NCBI RefSeq assembly: GCF_024347075.1
Contig: NZ_AP024901.1
Span: 62,001 to 126,000 of the forward strand
Source: Vibrio rarus
GTDB lineage: Bacteria > Pseudomonadota > Gammaproteobacteria > Enterobacterales > Vibrionaceae
Length of the DNA stretch: 64,000 bases
Reading direction: 5' to 3'
In this document: positions 27,132-36,634 of the stretch, in pieces
How the letters are laid out: every line of letters begins with the position of its first letter
Position numbering within the stretch: position 1 is the first letter of the stretch
Position numbers and translations under genes: made by a program
Notes under the pieces: model-generated
Told to the model about the DNA's origin: nothing
Database searches by the model: none
What the model saw: only the letters and a program-made list of their open reading frames with translations

Positions 27132-28070
27132 TTAAAAGTTGTCAAACCGGATTTCTAGTCGTAATCGAATACTGGCTTGTTTCTCAAAGCTCTGATCGTG
27201 CTCTTTGTACCAGTTATATTCAGGGGAAATCTCATAGTAGAACCAGTCAAAAAAATAGTTATGCCGGTACGTTAGCCCAATTAATGTGTTATCAATATAG
27301 GTTCGCGGGGAGTCCGTTGCTGTTGTGCTAATGGTATAGTTGATAGCTTGAGTGGTTGAAAGGTAGTGAAATAGCACCCATCCTGTACCCATCTCCCAAA
27401 TACTGTTATCGGCGTCTTGATCACGGTTGAATTCGGCAAAGGATGTCCAGCGCAGTAATAAGTTTTTCGATAGCGCTTGGTCGATATCAACTTGTGTAGA
27501 TTCTCCGGTAAACTCTTTCTCTTGATAGACTTTTTGCGTTAGGCGGAACACCGTATTAACGGTAATGGGGTAGCTGAAACGATACCTTGCCTCTATTTTA
27601 GGTTGGAACGTGGTTTTGATGTTAAAACTGCTATACCCTTTGGCATAGAAGTCGTACCTAAGGCCTATAGTGTTTTGTATTTCCTCCTCTGTGCGTGGAA
27701 ATAGATTAAACAGGTCATCCTCTCCCTCTGACTCAATAATCACTTTAAGGCGTTTAGTCACTTTAGGTAGATTAAACTTCGCATCAATTTTCGATTCGTA
27801 TTTAAGGCCCTTATTTTCAAAATAGGTGAAGTCATTTTTCCAGCGAACAGAGGTGCCCGCTCGTGCATCTTCTGTTACACGCTCGTCGGCAAAAAAATCA
27901 TCAAACCATACCGCTGGCTGGCAAAATTTAGTGTTTAGGAAGTGATAAGCACGAGAAATTGGCCTATTATCGGTTGACCTGCTTAGGCAGGTATCTTCAC
28001 TAGATTCGGCCCAACACGGCAAGGAGAAACACGAAATTGCAAGGGCGCTAATAGTGGTGGTTTTGTGCAA
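27132..28070 (-). CDS. Hypothetical outer-membrane beta-barrel protein
   Basis: The 312-residue product has a signal peptide cleaved about after SLPCWA. The rest alternates hydrophobic and polar residues with many aromatic residues, and it ends in RLRLEIRFDNF with terminal Phe, as expected for an outer-membrane barrel. I do not recognise a named family. The frame begins at GTG 28094; the TTG at 28070 has AGGA six bases upstream and gives a cleaner signal peptide. It converges with tdh. A terminal-Phe barrel beside catabolic genes could be a porin, but that is inference. Confidence 0.65.
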   Translation of the reverse strand: MHKTTTISALAISCFSLPCWAESSEDTCLSRSTDNRPISRAYHFLNTKFCQPAVWFDDFFADERVTEDARAGTSVRWKNDFTYFENKGLKYESKIDAKFNLPKVTKRLKVIIESEGEDDLFNLFPRTEEEIQNTIGLRYDFYAKGYSSFNIKTTFQPKIEARYRFSYPITVNTVFRLTQKVYQEKEFTGESTQVDIDQALSKNLLLRWTSFAEFNRDQDADNSIWEMGTGWVLFHYLSTTQAINYTISTTATDSPRTYIDNTLIGLTYRHNYFFDWFYYEISPEYNWYKEHDQSFEKQASIRLRLEIRFDNF

Positions 28071-28156
28071 ACCGCTTCCTTTGGTTGTGAGCACGTTATT
28101 CTAGTATTGTCGATATTATGCTAAATGTCATGAAGTGTTTGTAAGGGTGATAAGCG

Positions 28157-28369
28157 GTGTTAGATAAAGAGAATATAGTCAAATTGGCACGAATGAAAAT
28201 GCCATTTGGAAAATACGCAGGGCGTGTATTAATTGACCTTCCTGAAGAGTACCTACTGTGGTTTCAAAACAAAGCTCAATGGCCGTCCGGCGAGTTAGGG
28301 CAACTACTCCAATTATGTTTGGCATTAAAAGTGGAAGGGCTAGACTCTGTGGTGAAGCCACTGAAATAA
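28157..28369 (+). CDS. DUF3820 family protein
   Basis: A 70-residue protein of the DUF3820 family, with the conserved MKMPFGKYAGRVLIDLPEE pattern and a closing LCLALK helix. The function is unknown, although family members have been called quorum-sensing regulated. The GTG start at 28157 follows AAGGGTGAT and keeps the family's usual N-terminus before the MPFGKY block. Confidence 0.8.
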   Translation: MLDKENIVKLARMKMPFGKYAGRVLIDLPEEYLLWFQNKAQWPSGELGQLLQLCLALKVEGLDSVVKPLK

Positions 28370-28490
28370 AAGGGCTGCAATAAGTGCGATCGTAACAAGA
28401 TTTGTTGGTGCGTTGATTTTTAAATAATGGCACTTATTAGGCTAATTCAAGTCTATAGTGAATAGGTATGTGAACATTTAAGGAAAGGTT

Positions 28491-29348
28491 ATGAGTCAAC
28501 CCTATGTACCCCCAGCAGTTTGGACCAATGACAGTAATGGCAACAATAAATGGGCCAACATAAATAGCCCCGAATCCGGTGCACGCTTTGAGCACGATTT
28601 GCCAGAAGGTCAGCATCCACTTCAGCTTTACTCTTTAGGTACACCTAATGGACAAAAAGTGACCATTATGCTGGAGGAGTTATTAGCGTTAGGCATTAAG
28701 GAAGCGGAATATGATGCTTACCTAATTAATATTGGTGAATCTGATCAGTTTTCATCGGGCTTTGTGGCGGTGAATCCTAATTCAAAAATCCCAGCGTTGG
28801 TCGATAAAAGTGGCGAAAAGCCGGTTAATGTGTTCGAGTCGGCATCTATATTGATGCACTTGGCGGAAAAATTCGCTCATTTTCTACCTCCGTCGGGCCC
28901 GCAAAGAACGCAGACATTGAATTGGCTATTTTGGGCTCAAGGTTCTGCGCCATTTTTGGGGGGAGGCTTTGGCCATTTTTATGCCTATGCCGATGAGAAA
29001 CAAGAGTACCCGATTAATCGATTTGCCATGGAAGCAAAACGTCAACTGGATGTGTTAGATAAACAATTAGCGCAGAATGCATTTGTTTCTGGGGATAGTT
29101 TTACTATCGCAGATATGGCCATTTGGCCTTGGTATGGCAACCTAGTGCTGGGGAAACTCTACGATGCTGCGCAATTTTTGCAGGTTGAGTCGTATTCTCA
29201 TGTGATGCGATGGGCAAAAATGATCGAACAAAGAGAAGGCGTACAACGAGGCCGTATCGTAAATCGCGCTTTTGGTGAAGTGTGGGAACAACTTCCCGAG
29301 CGACACTGTGCTGAAGATATTGATAAGATTTTGCAGTTGCGCCCTTAA
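28491..29348 (+). CDS. yghU: Glutathione S-transferase, YghU-type disulfide-bond oxidoreductase
   Basis: The 285-residue length and the N-terminal extension before the GST fold identify YghU rather than an ordinary GST (about 200 residues). The glutathione-binding region reads LYSLGTPNGQKVTIMLEEL, and ESASILMHLAEKF supplies the Ser contact. The enzyme reduces disulfides or hydroperoxides using glutathionylspermidine or glutathione in the cytoplasm. AAGGAAAGG precedes the ATG. It stands alone. Confidence 0.9.
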   Translation: MSQPYVPPAVWTNDSNGNNKWANINSPESGARFEHDLPEGQHPLQLYSLGTPNGQKVTIMLEELLALGIKEAEYDAYLINIGESDQFSSGFVAVNPNSKIPALVDKSGEKPVNVFESASILMHLAEKFAHFLPPSGPQRTQTLNWLFWAQGSAPFLGGGFGHFYAYADEKQEYPINRFAMEAKRQLDVLDKQLAQNAFVSGDSFTIADMAIWPWYGNLVLGKLYDAAQFLQVESYSHVMRWAKMIEQREGVQRGRIVNRAFGEVWEQLPERHCAEDIDKILQLRP

Positions 29349-29536
29349 TGGCTATAAGCGGTAAATTCGTCCAACGGCATGCTTGTTGTGTAGAGTCTTG
29401 TTTGTAAGAGAAGTCATGCTGTGCTTTATTTCGCATGGCGTGAGTGTCGTTGCGCCGACAGGCATCAGTGCTGCGTCTTCCTAATAATTGAAAGATCATA
29501 TGCAAGGAGTTGAGTTATAAATTAAGAGCATCTGAT

Positions 29537-29713
29537 GTAATCTAGGCCGCAGTATATCAAGAGTGAAGGTGTTGGCTGTGAATGCACTGGGTATAGACTG
29601 CCTAGATTACGAGCAAATGAGCCTTTATCGCCATCAAAACGTTTGTATTGAGCTTGTATAAAGCTAGACTATGGCGCCGAAGGTATCTCCGTTAGTTAAG
29701 CGGGGATTTTTTG
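29537..29713 (+). ncRNA. Candidate structured small RNA upstream of zwf
   Basis: GTAATCTAGGC (29537-29547) is perfectly complementary to GCCTAGATTAC (29600-29610), and weaker pairing continues inward. A terminator-like hairpin with T tract lies at 29685-29713, more than 330 bases after yghU and 155 before zwf. A hairpin plus terminator without a protein gene suggests a transcribed RNA. The 5' end is a guess, since no clear promoter was found. Confidence 0.4.
29685..29713 (+). terminator. Orphan terminator upstream of zwf
   Basis: ATCTCCG pairs with CGGGGAT (one G-U pair) and is followed by TTTTTTG. No annotated gene ends nearby. Confidence 0.6.
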
Positions 29714-29867
29714 CTTTTAGATTGCAGTTATTCGCTATGAGATAGTGACAAAATATTTCAATTCCGCCTATTCGGTGTAGAATTCTTTTTATGGTGCATA
29801 TAAGTCATTGCGACGTGATTCCCTTCATGGCGCTGTGTATGACACCCTTAAAGGCATGTAAGGAACA

Positions 29868-31373
29868 ATGATGGTTATACCAGATAAAAGCAGCATAGTG
29901 ATTTTTGGTGCTTCAGGTGACTTAACTTACCGTAAGTTAATTCCCGCTTTATATCGACTGTATCAAAGCGGTCAACTCCCAGAATCTTTTTATATTTTAG
30001 GTGTGAGCCGCACCGAGTATAGTGATGAATCTTATCGTGAAAAATTGAAAAAAGCGCTGCAAGAGTTCGAGCAAACAGAAGAGTCTGTATTAGCTGAATT
30101 TATCAGTCACCTTCACTATCAAGCGATTAATACCTCGGATGCCGCTGATTATGCCAAACTGGCGACACGTCAAGATGCACTAGCTGCGCACTATCAACTA
30201 GAGCAGCGTAACGTACTGTATTATCTTGCTACGCCGCCGAGCTTATATTCTGTTATTCCTGCAAGCCTTGCCGCTCATGGTTTAAATAAAGAAGATGATG
30301 GTTGGAAACGATTGATCGTGGAAAAACCGTTTGGTTATGACTTAGCCTCAGCAAGAAAATTGGATGAGCAAATTCATACTCATTTTGATGAAGAGCAGTT
30401 ATACCGAATTGACCATTACCTTGGTAAAGAAACCGTGCAGAATTTGCTGGTATTTCGCTTTTCAAACATCATGTTTGAACCATTATGGAATCGAAACTTC
30501 ATTAATTACGTCGAAATCACCGGTTCTGAATTTCTGGGTGTAGAGGAACGTGGTGGTTACTACGACGGCTCTGGTGCGGTGCGTGATATGTTCCAAAACC
30601 ACTTGTTACAAGTGTTGGCAATGGTGGGGATGGAGTCACCGCCTCACATTAATGCCGACTCTATTCGTGATGAAGTGGTCAAGGTGTTAAAAAGCCTTAA
30701 ACCGCTTGATGAACATGATTTGACGAATAACCTTATCCTTGGTCAATATACAGAATCTACTGTGCGAGGGGATTTCCTTCCTGGTTACCGAGAAGAGCAG
30801 GGTGTGGCAGCAGACTCTCGTACCGAAACCTATATAGGCTTAAAGGCGTACATTAATAACAGTCGCTGGAATGGTGTTCCGTTTTATGTTCGTACTGGTA
30901 AGCGTTTACCGACACGCGTAACCGAAGTGGTTATCCATTTCAAAGATACGCCACACCCAGTATTTGCACAGGATGCGCCAGAGAATAAACTTATCATCCG
31001 TATTCAGCCGGATGAAGGCATTCAAATTAGCTTTGGCTTAAAAGAGCCTGGAGCGGGTTTCCATGCTAAAGAAGTGAAAATGAACTTCCATTATAAGTCG
31101 TTAAATGAAGCTCATATGCTGACCGCTTATGAACGTTTACTGCTGGATGCTTTAAACGGTGATGCGACCTTATTTGCGCGTTCAGATGCTGTAGAAACGT
31201 GTTGGGAATACGTCCAACCAATATTGGATTTTAAAGAGCGCACTCAAGCACTATTTGGTTACGCTTGTGGTACATGGGGACCAAAAGAGGCGCATGCTCT
31301 TCTTGAGCGTGATGGTCGAGCGTGGCGTTTCCCATGTAAAAACTTAACTGATACGGACTATTGCGAATTATAA
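29868..31373 (+). CDS. zwf: Glucose-6-phosphate 1-dehydrogenase
   Basis: Zwf oxidises glucose-6-phosphate to 6-phosphogluconolactone with NADP+, the entry to the pentose phosphate pathway. The 501-residue protein has the cofactor loop [16 protein letters not shown] and the active-site signature RIDHYLGKE. Either ATG 29868 or 29871 follows AAGGA. The stop TAA overlaps the pgl start by one base, and gnd follows, giving the complete oxidative branch in one operon. Confidence 0.97.
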   Translation: MMVIPDKSSIVIFGASGDLTYRKLIPALYRLYQSGQLPESFYILGVSRTEYSDESYREKLKKALQEFEQTEESVLAEFISHLHYQAINTSDAADYAKLATRQDALAAHYQLEQRNVLYYLATPPSLYSVIPASLAAHGLNKEDDGWKRLIVEKPFGYDLASARKLDEQIHTHFDEEQLYRIDHYLGKETVQNLLVFRFSNIMFEPLWNRNFINYVEITGSEFLGVEERGGYYDGSGAVRDMFQNHLLQVLAMVGMESPPHINADSIRDEVVKVLKSLKPLDEHDLTNNLILGQYTESTVRGDFLPGYREEQGVAADSRTETYIGLKAYINNSRWNGVPFYVRTGKRLPTRVTEVVIHFKDTPHPVFAQDAPENKLIIRIQPDEGIQISFGLKEPGAGFHAKEVKMNFHYKSLNEAHMLTAYERLLLDALNGDATLFARSDAVETCWEYVQPILDFKERTQALFGYACGTWGPKEAHALLERDGRAWRFPCKNLTDTDYCEL

Positions 31374-32086
31374 TGAAGACGAAAATTTTCGATACACCTG
31401 CGCAGGTTGTTGAGCAGTTGGCCAAAGAGTTACAACAGTTCAGTGAACTTGACCGTGCCATTCATATCTCTTTATCTGGTGGTAGCACGCCTAAGATGCT
31501 GTTTAAATTATTGGCATCCGAGCCTTATGCAAATGCGATACAATGGCAAAACCTGCACTTTTGGTGGGGTGATGAGCGTTGTGTGGCACCGGATAACGCA
31601 GAAAGTAACTTTGGCGAGGCAAACGCATTGTTATTTACCCCTGTCGGCGTAGCTGAAGACAATATTCATCGCATTTTGGGTGAAAATGATCCACAACAAG
31701 AAGCGGTTCGCTTTGCTCGCGAGATGACGGATGTTATCCCAACACAAAATGGCGTACCTGTATTTGATTGGATCTTACTAGGGGTTGGGGCCGATGGTCA
31801 CACGGCCTCTTTGTTCCCAGAGCAAACCAATTACAATGAAGAAAAACTGGCTATCGTTGCCTCTCACCCAGAATCGGGTCAGTTGCGTATTTCGAAGTCA
31901 GCAAAAGTGCTACAAGCGGCAAAGCGTATTAGCTATTTGGTGCTTGGCGCAGGAAAAACAGATATCGTAAATGAGATCTATCACACTCCAGCTGAAGAAC
32001 TGCCATATCCGGCGGCAAAAATTCACTCTAATGTGGGTGAGACTGAATGGTTTTTAGACTCAGATGCAGCAAGCAAGATTGCTTAA
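31373..32086 (+). CDS. pgl: 6-phosphogluconolactonase
   Basis: Pgl hydrolyses 6-phosphogluconolactone to 6-phosphogluconate. The 237-residue protein has the sugar-phosphate isomerase-like fold with LSGGSTPKMLFKLL, WWGDERCV and LGVGADGHTASLFP. The frame extends to 31361, but ATG 31373 overlaps the zwf stop (TAATG) and is the coupled start. It is the middle gene of zwf-pgl-gnd. Confidence 0.96.
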   Translation: MKTKIFDTPAQVVEQLAKELQQFSELDRAIHISLSGGSTPKMLFKLLASEPYANAIQWQNLHFWWGDERCVAPDNAESNFGEANALLFTPVGVAEDNIHRILGENDPQQEAVRFAREMTDVIPTQNGVPVFDWILLGVGADGHTASLFPEQTNYNEEKLAIVASHPESGQLRISKSAKVLQAAKRISYLVLGAGKTDIVNEIYHTPAEELPYPAAKIHSNVGETEWFLDSDAASKIA

Positions 32087-32110
32087 GATAAGAATACTAG
32101 GAGAAATATA

Positions 32111-33559
32111 ATGAAAGGTGATATTGGTGTAGTTGGACTCGCAGTTATGGGTCAAAACCTTATCTTAAACATGAACGATCATGGTTTTAAAGTTGTGGCA
32201 CACAACCGTACAGCTGCTAAAGTTGATCAGTTCCTTGAAGGCCCAGCAAAAGGCACCAACATTGTTGGCGCATACTCGCTACAAGAGATGGTCGATAAAC
32301 TAGAGTCACCACGTAAAGTGATGCTTATGGTACGTGCTGGTGACGTTGTTGATAACTTCATTGAGCAACTTATCCCGCTGCTAGATAAAGGTGACATCAT
32401 CATTGATGGTGGTAACACTAACTACCCAGATACTAACCGTCGTGTTGCGTACTTACGCGAAAAAGGCATTAACTTCATCGGTACTGGTGTATCTGGTGGT
32501 GAAGAAGGCGCACGTTTTGGTCCATCTATCATGCCAGGTGGTTCTCCTGAAGCTTGGGATGCGGTTAAACCAATTCTCCAAGGCATCTCTGCTAAAACAG
32601 ACAAAGGCGAGCCTTGCTGTGATTGGGTGGGTAACGATGGCGCAGGTCACTTCGTTAAAATGGTACACAATGGCATCGAATACGGTGACATGCAGCTTAT
32701 CTGTGAAGCGTACCAATTTATGCAAGACGGTCTTAACATGTCTGCTGACGAAATGCAGGCCGTATTTGCTGATTGGAACACCACTGAGCTTGATAGCTAC
32801 CTTGTAGAAATCACCGCGGATATCCTAAAATACCGTGATGAAGATGGCGCGCCATTAGTGGATAAAATCCTTGATACTGCTGGGCAAAAAGGTACCGGTA
32901 AATGGACGGGTATCAATGCTCTTGATCTTGGTATTCCACTGACTTTGATCTCTGAATCAGTATTCTCTCGCTGCCTATCTTCACTGAAAGATCAGCGTGT
33001 TGCAGCAGAAAAACTGTTTGGTAAGAAAGTAGAAAAAGTAACAGGTGATAAGCAAGAGTGGGTTGACGCACTTCGTCAAGCGCTACTGGCTTCAAAAATC
33101 ATCTCTTACGCGCAAGGCTTTATGCTAATGCGCGAAGCATCTAACGAAAATGGCTGGGATCTTAACTATGGTAACGTAGCGCTAATGTGGCGTGGCGGTT
33201 GTATCATCCGTTCTGCATTCCTTGGTAACATCCGTGATGCATTCGATACTGATCCAGAAATTGCTTTCTTAGGTTCAGACCCTTACTTCAAAGCTATCCT
33301 AGAAAACTGTCTAGGTGCGTGGCGTAAAGTGGCGGCTAAGTCTCTAGAAGTGGGTATCCCAATGCCTTGTACGACTTCTGCGCTTTCATTCCTTGATGGT
33401 TACACAACAGCACGCCTGCCTGCGAACCTTCTACAAGCTCAACGTGACTACTTTGGTGCTCACACTTATGAGCGTATCGACCGTGAGCGTGGTGAATTCT
33501 TCCACACTAACTGGACTGGTACAGGCGGTGATACCGCATCAACAACTTACGACGTTTAA
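32111..33559 (+). CDS. gnd: 6-phosphogluconate dehydrogenase (decarboxylating)
   Basis: Gnd turns 6-phosphogluconate into ribulose-5-phosphate and CO2 and makes NADPH. The 482-residue protein shows the GVVGLAVMGQNLILN-type cofactor motif, the GGNTNY loop and the active-site GAGHFVKMVHNGIEYGDMQ. AGGAG precedes the ATG, 24 bases after pgl. Codon use is strongly biased, consistent with high expression. A strong terminator ends the operon. Confidence 0.97.
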   Translation: MKGDIGVVGLAVMGQNLILNMNDHGFKVVAHNRTAAKVDQFLEGPAKGTNIVGAYSLQEMVDKLESPRKVMLMVRAGDVVDNFIEQLIPLLDKGDIIIDGGNTNYPDTNRRVAYLREKGINFIGTGVSGGEEGARFGPSIMPGGSPEAWDAVKPILQGISAKTDKGEPCCDWVGNDGAGHFVKMVHNGIEYGDMQLICEAYQFMQDGLNMSADEMQAVFADWNTTELDSYLVEITADILKYRDEDGAPLVDKILDTAGQKGTGKWTGINALDLGIPLTLISESVFSRCLSSLKDQRVAAEKLFGKKVEKVTGDKQEWVDALRQALLASKIISYAQGFMLMREASNENGWDLNYGNVALMWRGGCIIRSAFLGNIRDAFDTDPEIAFLGSDPYFKAILENCLGAWRKVAAKSLEVGIPMPCTTSALSFLDGYTTARLPANLLQAQRDYFGAHTYERIDRERGEFFHTNWTGTGGDTASTTYDV

Positions 33560-33610
33560 TCGTTAACGGCTGTCTTATTTTGTAACTAAGACTGTGTAAA
33601 GTTGATTGGC

Positions 33611-33642
33611 AAAGGTGGCTTATTTGTAAGCCACCTTTTTTA
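33611..33642 (+). terminator. Terminator of zwf-pgl-gnd
   Basis: AAAGGTGGCTT pairs perfectly with AAGCCACCTTT around six bases and T residues follow. Confidence 0.9.
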
Positions 33643-33756
33643 TTGGCGAATTTTCAATCGTAGTCATTTAAGAACAGGCTATCGGTGATCTTGTGGTCTA
33701 TTCACATCCTTGAAATTGCTATATCATCAGTAAAAACAATCCATCGGTAATATAAT

Positions 33757-34521
33757 ATGACTAACTTTTACAGTGCTGCCGCAACTGAGCTATTAAGTCG
33801 CCGCGTACCAGGCACCAAAGCGCCACGCTTAGCAGAAGAAATCCGCCCAACAACGCTTGAACAAGCGCTACAAGTTCAAGCTGCAATGATTGAACAAAAG
33901 AACGGCGAAGTAGGGGGCTGGAAATGTCTAAACCCTCTAGCAGAAGACAAATACATAGTTGCACCTATCTTCACAGATAGCGTAGAGCGTGGCGAAACAT
34001 GTCAGTTTTTTGCTGATAATGGCGTAGCGCGCATCGAACCTGAAATTGGTTTTACACTAGGTAAAAACCTACCGGCAAACCCTGAAGGTTATACTGAAGC
34101 ACAAATTAACGATGCAATCGGTTCATGCCATATGGCACTAGAGCTCATGCAATCTCGTTTTGCCGAAGACAGCGACGCTGAGTTTTACGAAAAACTAGCA
34201 GATTGCATGGTAAACCAAGGCCTATACGTTGGCCCTGAAATCGATCGTGAAAAAGCGTTTGATGCGGCAAAAGTTAACGTAACCGTGACTCAAGACGGCA
34301 AGGTTCAAAACTTTGATGGCGTACATCCAAACCAATCAGCGCAAAGCCCAATCTACTGGCTAATCAACTTCATGACTCGTCGTGGCGTTGAGTTTAAAGC
34401 AGGCGAAACCATCATCACAGGCTCTTACTGTGGCATCGTAGAAGTAGAATTTGATAAGCCAACAACTATCAACTACGAAGGCATTGGCGAATACCAAGTG
34501 GTATTTAACGCTAAAGCATAA
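33757..34521 (+). CDS. 2-keto-4-pentenoate hydratase-like protein (FAH family)
   Basis: The 254-residue product belongs to the MhpD/hydratase branch of the fumarylacetoacetate hydrolase fold. Features include GGWKC near residue 52, the metal-site pattern EPEIGFTLGKNLP, and ITGSYCGIVEVEF toward the end. These enzymes add water to 2-hydroxypenta-2,4-dienoates or decarboxylate related oxo-acids with Mg2+. No meta-cleavage pathway surrounds it, so the true substrate is open. It is a single gene with its own terminator. Confidence 0.75.
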   Translation: MTNFYSAAATELLSRRVPGTKAPRLAEEIRPTTLEQALQVQAAMIEQKNGEVGGWKCLNPLAEDKYIVAPIFTDSVERGETCQFFADNGVARIEPEIGFTLGKNLPANPEGYTEAQINDAIGSCHMALELMQSRFAEDSDAEFYEKLADCMVNQGLYVGPEIDREKAFDAAKVNVTVTQDGKVQNFDGVHPNQSAQSPIYWLINFMTRRGVEFKAGETIITGSYCGIVEVEFDKPTTINYEGIGEYQVVFNAKA

Positions 34522-34537
34522 GTATTGATAACATGAT

Positions 34538-34574
34538 AAGAGGCAGCAGAGCGTAACACCTGCTGCCTCTTTTC
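34538..34574 (+). terminator. Terminator after the hydratase gene
   Basis: AAGAGGCAGCA pairs with TGCTGCCTCTT over 12 bases, then TT. The rest of 34522-34824 is AT-rich with no gene and forms the left flank of the second RAYT unit. Confidence 0.85.
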
Positions 34575-34824
34575 TATCCGCATCTTTAGTTTTAAACCAG
34601 TTTTAAACTAGCCACCCATTCTAATTCAACCACTTATCAGTACTATATTATCTACGATTAAATACAGGGATTTTAGTGCTATCCAATTATGCTAAAAAAA
34701 TAGGAGAGTGTAGATTTAGCTACAAGATCTAGTTTATTAAGGGGGTATTTGAAGATTTTAGGCGTATTTATCTACTTTGATATACAAAGTGGATAATAAA
34801 AGGTTAAATTCAGATAAATCAGAC

Positions 34825-35802
34825 TTAGCCACTACTCATATAGTGACAACATTTGGAAAAATGCCGTCGCTGTTTTTCTAGATGCTCACAATACAGAGAT
34901 AACTCGCTCAATGTTCCAACTGGGCCATGAAATAGCGCACCGAAATTTGTAATGATTTTTAGCCAATTTTCATGAGGTAATGCCATGCGGCTGAGTATCT
35001 TCTCAGTATGTTTACTAATTGTACCTCGTTTATCATTTCTTATAATACGTCCAGTTTCATCTACAAGTTCGAGATAGTCTTTAAGAGAGAAAGCAATGCC
35101 TTTTAGCTGGTTTTGATGTTCATTACCAATGAAAGGAAGCAGGGATTTTGGTTGTTCACTGTTAATTGCAGCCTGAATACGTAGCTTAATACTGGTGTGT
35201 TCTGATTGAGTTAATGTCTTGGCCAGTTTAGACCTAATAGGGTTTAAATCTACATAAGCCATACAAGCAAGAAGCGCGGTATCATCCAGCAGAGCCTGGC
35301 ATTTGAAACGACCTTCCCAAAATCGACCAGTGCAATTATCTTCTTGATTTGCTTGCCTAGCAATAGGTTCATTGAGGCAACGCATGAACCAACTGATGTC
35401 GCACAGTCGGCTTCGATAGGTGGCAATAGTGTGTTTTAACTTGGTGACTTCGTTGCCTTCAATTAATGCTCCTTTTACAAAACGATGAGTTAAATCATCC
35501 CCCTTGAATAATAAGTGCCATTGCTCTAATACTTCACGATCAGTCCATTGATTTGCGGTATCGACATCAATCCGTAAAATGACATGTAAGTGATTAGACA
35601 TGATCGCAAATGCTGCAATGTCGATAGCGAATACGCTGTTAAGTTTCATCAATAAAGAGTCAACCCAACTGCGACGGTGATCGTAATTTTGGCCTGAATA
35701 AGGGTCATCTCCACATAGAAAGGCTCGCCGGACAACACGGCTACAACAGTGGTAGTAAGGGGTATCTTCAATACTTATTTGATTTCTTCTTGGGCTCGGC
35801 AT
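34825..35802 (-). CDS. Second REP-associated tyrosine transposase (RAYT)
   Basis: The 325-residue product is a diverged paralogue of the 10026-10997 protein. It shows DTPYYHCCSRVVRRAFLCG, the HUH pair His71 and His73 in MSNHLHVIL, and Tyr183 in MAYVDLNPIRSK. The frame is intact. Its flanks lack GGTGTGTGTCC; short inverted TCAGAC/GTCTGAT words near 34816-34823 and 35873-35880 are the only candidates. It therefore may serve a different REP class, possibly the GGACAGTCTRATTAT type seen at 8730-8787. Confidence 0.85.
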   Translation of the reverse strand: MPSPRRNQISIEDTPYYHCCSRVVRRAFLCGDDPYSGQNYDHRRSWVDSLLMKLNSVFAIDIAAFAIMSNHLHVILRIDVDTANQWTDREVLEQWHLLFKGDDLTHRFVKGALIEGNEVTKLKHTIATYRSRLCDISWFMRCLNEPIARQANQEDNCTGRFWEGRFKCQALLDDTALLACMAYVDLNPIRSKLAKTLTQSEHTSIKLRIQAAINSEQPKSLLPFIGNEHQNQLKGIAFSLKDYLELVDETGRIIRNDKRGTISKHTEKILSRMALPHENWLKIITNFGALFHGPVGTLSELSLYCEHLEKQRRHFSKCCHYMSSG

Positions 35803-35901
35803 AGTACTGTTTTAACATGGATGATAAATGTTAGTTTAGTCCAGCACTTCAAAACGTGCTATTAAGTATGGGTGTCTGATAAGTGAAAAGTGAAGCGATT
35901 G

Positions 35902-36546
35902 ATGAATTATTTTGAATCTCTTTTTGCGGGTGTTTCGTTGGAGGAGCAGGTGAGGAATCCGAATATCATTGTGGGAAAGCACAGTTATTATTCTGGGTAT
36001 TATCATAAGCATAGTTTTGATGAGTGTGCTCGTTATTTGGATCCATTGCGTGATGATGTGGATAAACTCATTATTGGCAGCTTTTGCTCTATCGGAACAG
36101 GGGCGGTATTTATGATGGCCGGAAATCAAGGTCATCGTAATGATTGGATAAGCACGTTTCCATTTTATTATCAGGATTTTCTTCAGTTTACAGATGCTAA
36201 GGATGCTTTTGTTCGCGCAGGGAATACGGTTATTGGTAATGATGTGTGGATTGGCAGTGAAGCCATGATTATGGCGGGGGTGACCATTGGTGATGGGGCG
36301 GTTATTGCCAGTCGCGCTGTGGTGACTAAAGATGTATTGCCTTATGAGGTCGTCGGCTCTAATCCGGCTAGACACATTAAATTTCGCTTTGCTGAATTAC
36401 AGATTAAATTATTACTTGAAATGCGCTGGTGGGATTGGCCTGAAGAGCAACTTAAGCAAGCTATGATGCATTTATGCTCTAAGGATGTTGAAGGGCTTTA
36501 TCAGTATTGGTTGTCAAACAAAAAGGCTGATTGGAATCTTGGCTAG
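35902..36546 (+). CDS. catB: CatB-type xenobiotic (chloramphenicol) acetyltransferase
   Basis: The 214-residue protein is a left-handed beta-helix acetyltransferase of the CatB group (hexapeptide repeats such as [20 protein letters not shown]). It starts [16 protein letters not shown] then [19 protein letters not shown], the N-terminal pattern of CatB enzymes, and contains [10 protein letters not shown] with the catalytic His. CatB enzymes acetylate chloramphenicol and related alcohols with acetyl-CoA. From memory it is close to Vibrio CatB9. The longest frame begins with GTG 35890; ATG 35902 fits the family start. A RAYT unit lies directly upstream in the opposite direction. Confidence 0.85.
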   Translation: MNYFESLFAGVSLEEQVRNPNIIVGKHSYYSGYYHKHSFDECARYLDPLRDDVDKLIIGSFCSIGTGAVFMMAGNQGHRNDWISTFPFYYQDFLQFTDAKDAFVRAGNTVIGNDVWIGSEAMIMAGVTIGDGAVIASRAVVTKDVLPYEVVGSNPARHIKFRFAELQIKLLLEMRWWDWPEEQLKQAMMHLCSKDVEGLYQYWLSNKKADWNLG

Positions 36547-36634
36547 CCTGTCGGTTGAACGCGTTGTTGTTTTAAAAGCTACTTAGGTTAGCTTACCGGT
36601 GATAAAGAGCCACAGATCATTACAATCATAACCG

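Larger units (their letters stand above)
29349..29867. other. Intergenic region upstream of zwf
   Basis: The 519 bases between yghU and zwf hold no credible protein gene. They contain a long inverted repeat (29537-29610) and an orphan terminator (29685-29713), together suggesting a structured RNA. The rest of the stretch is presumed zwf promoter sequence. Confidence 0.6.

Noticed and set aside
35836..36375. 179-codon frame antisense to catB
   Set aside because: It is an opposite-strand shadow of the CatB gene; its composition (many His, Ile, Asn) is not protein-like.
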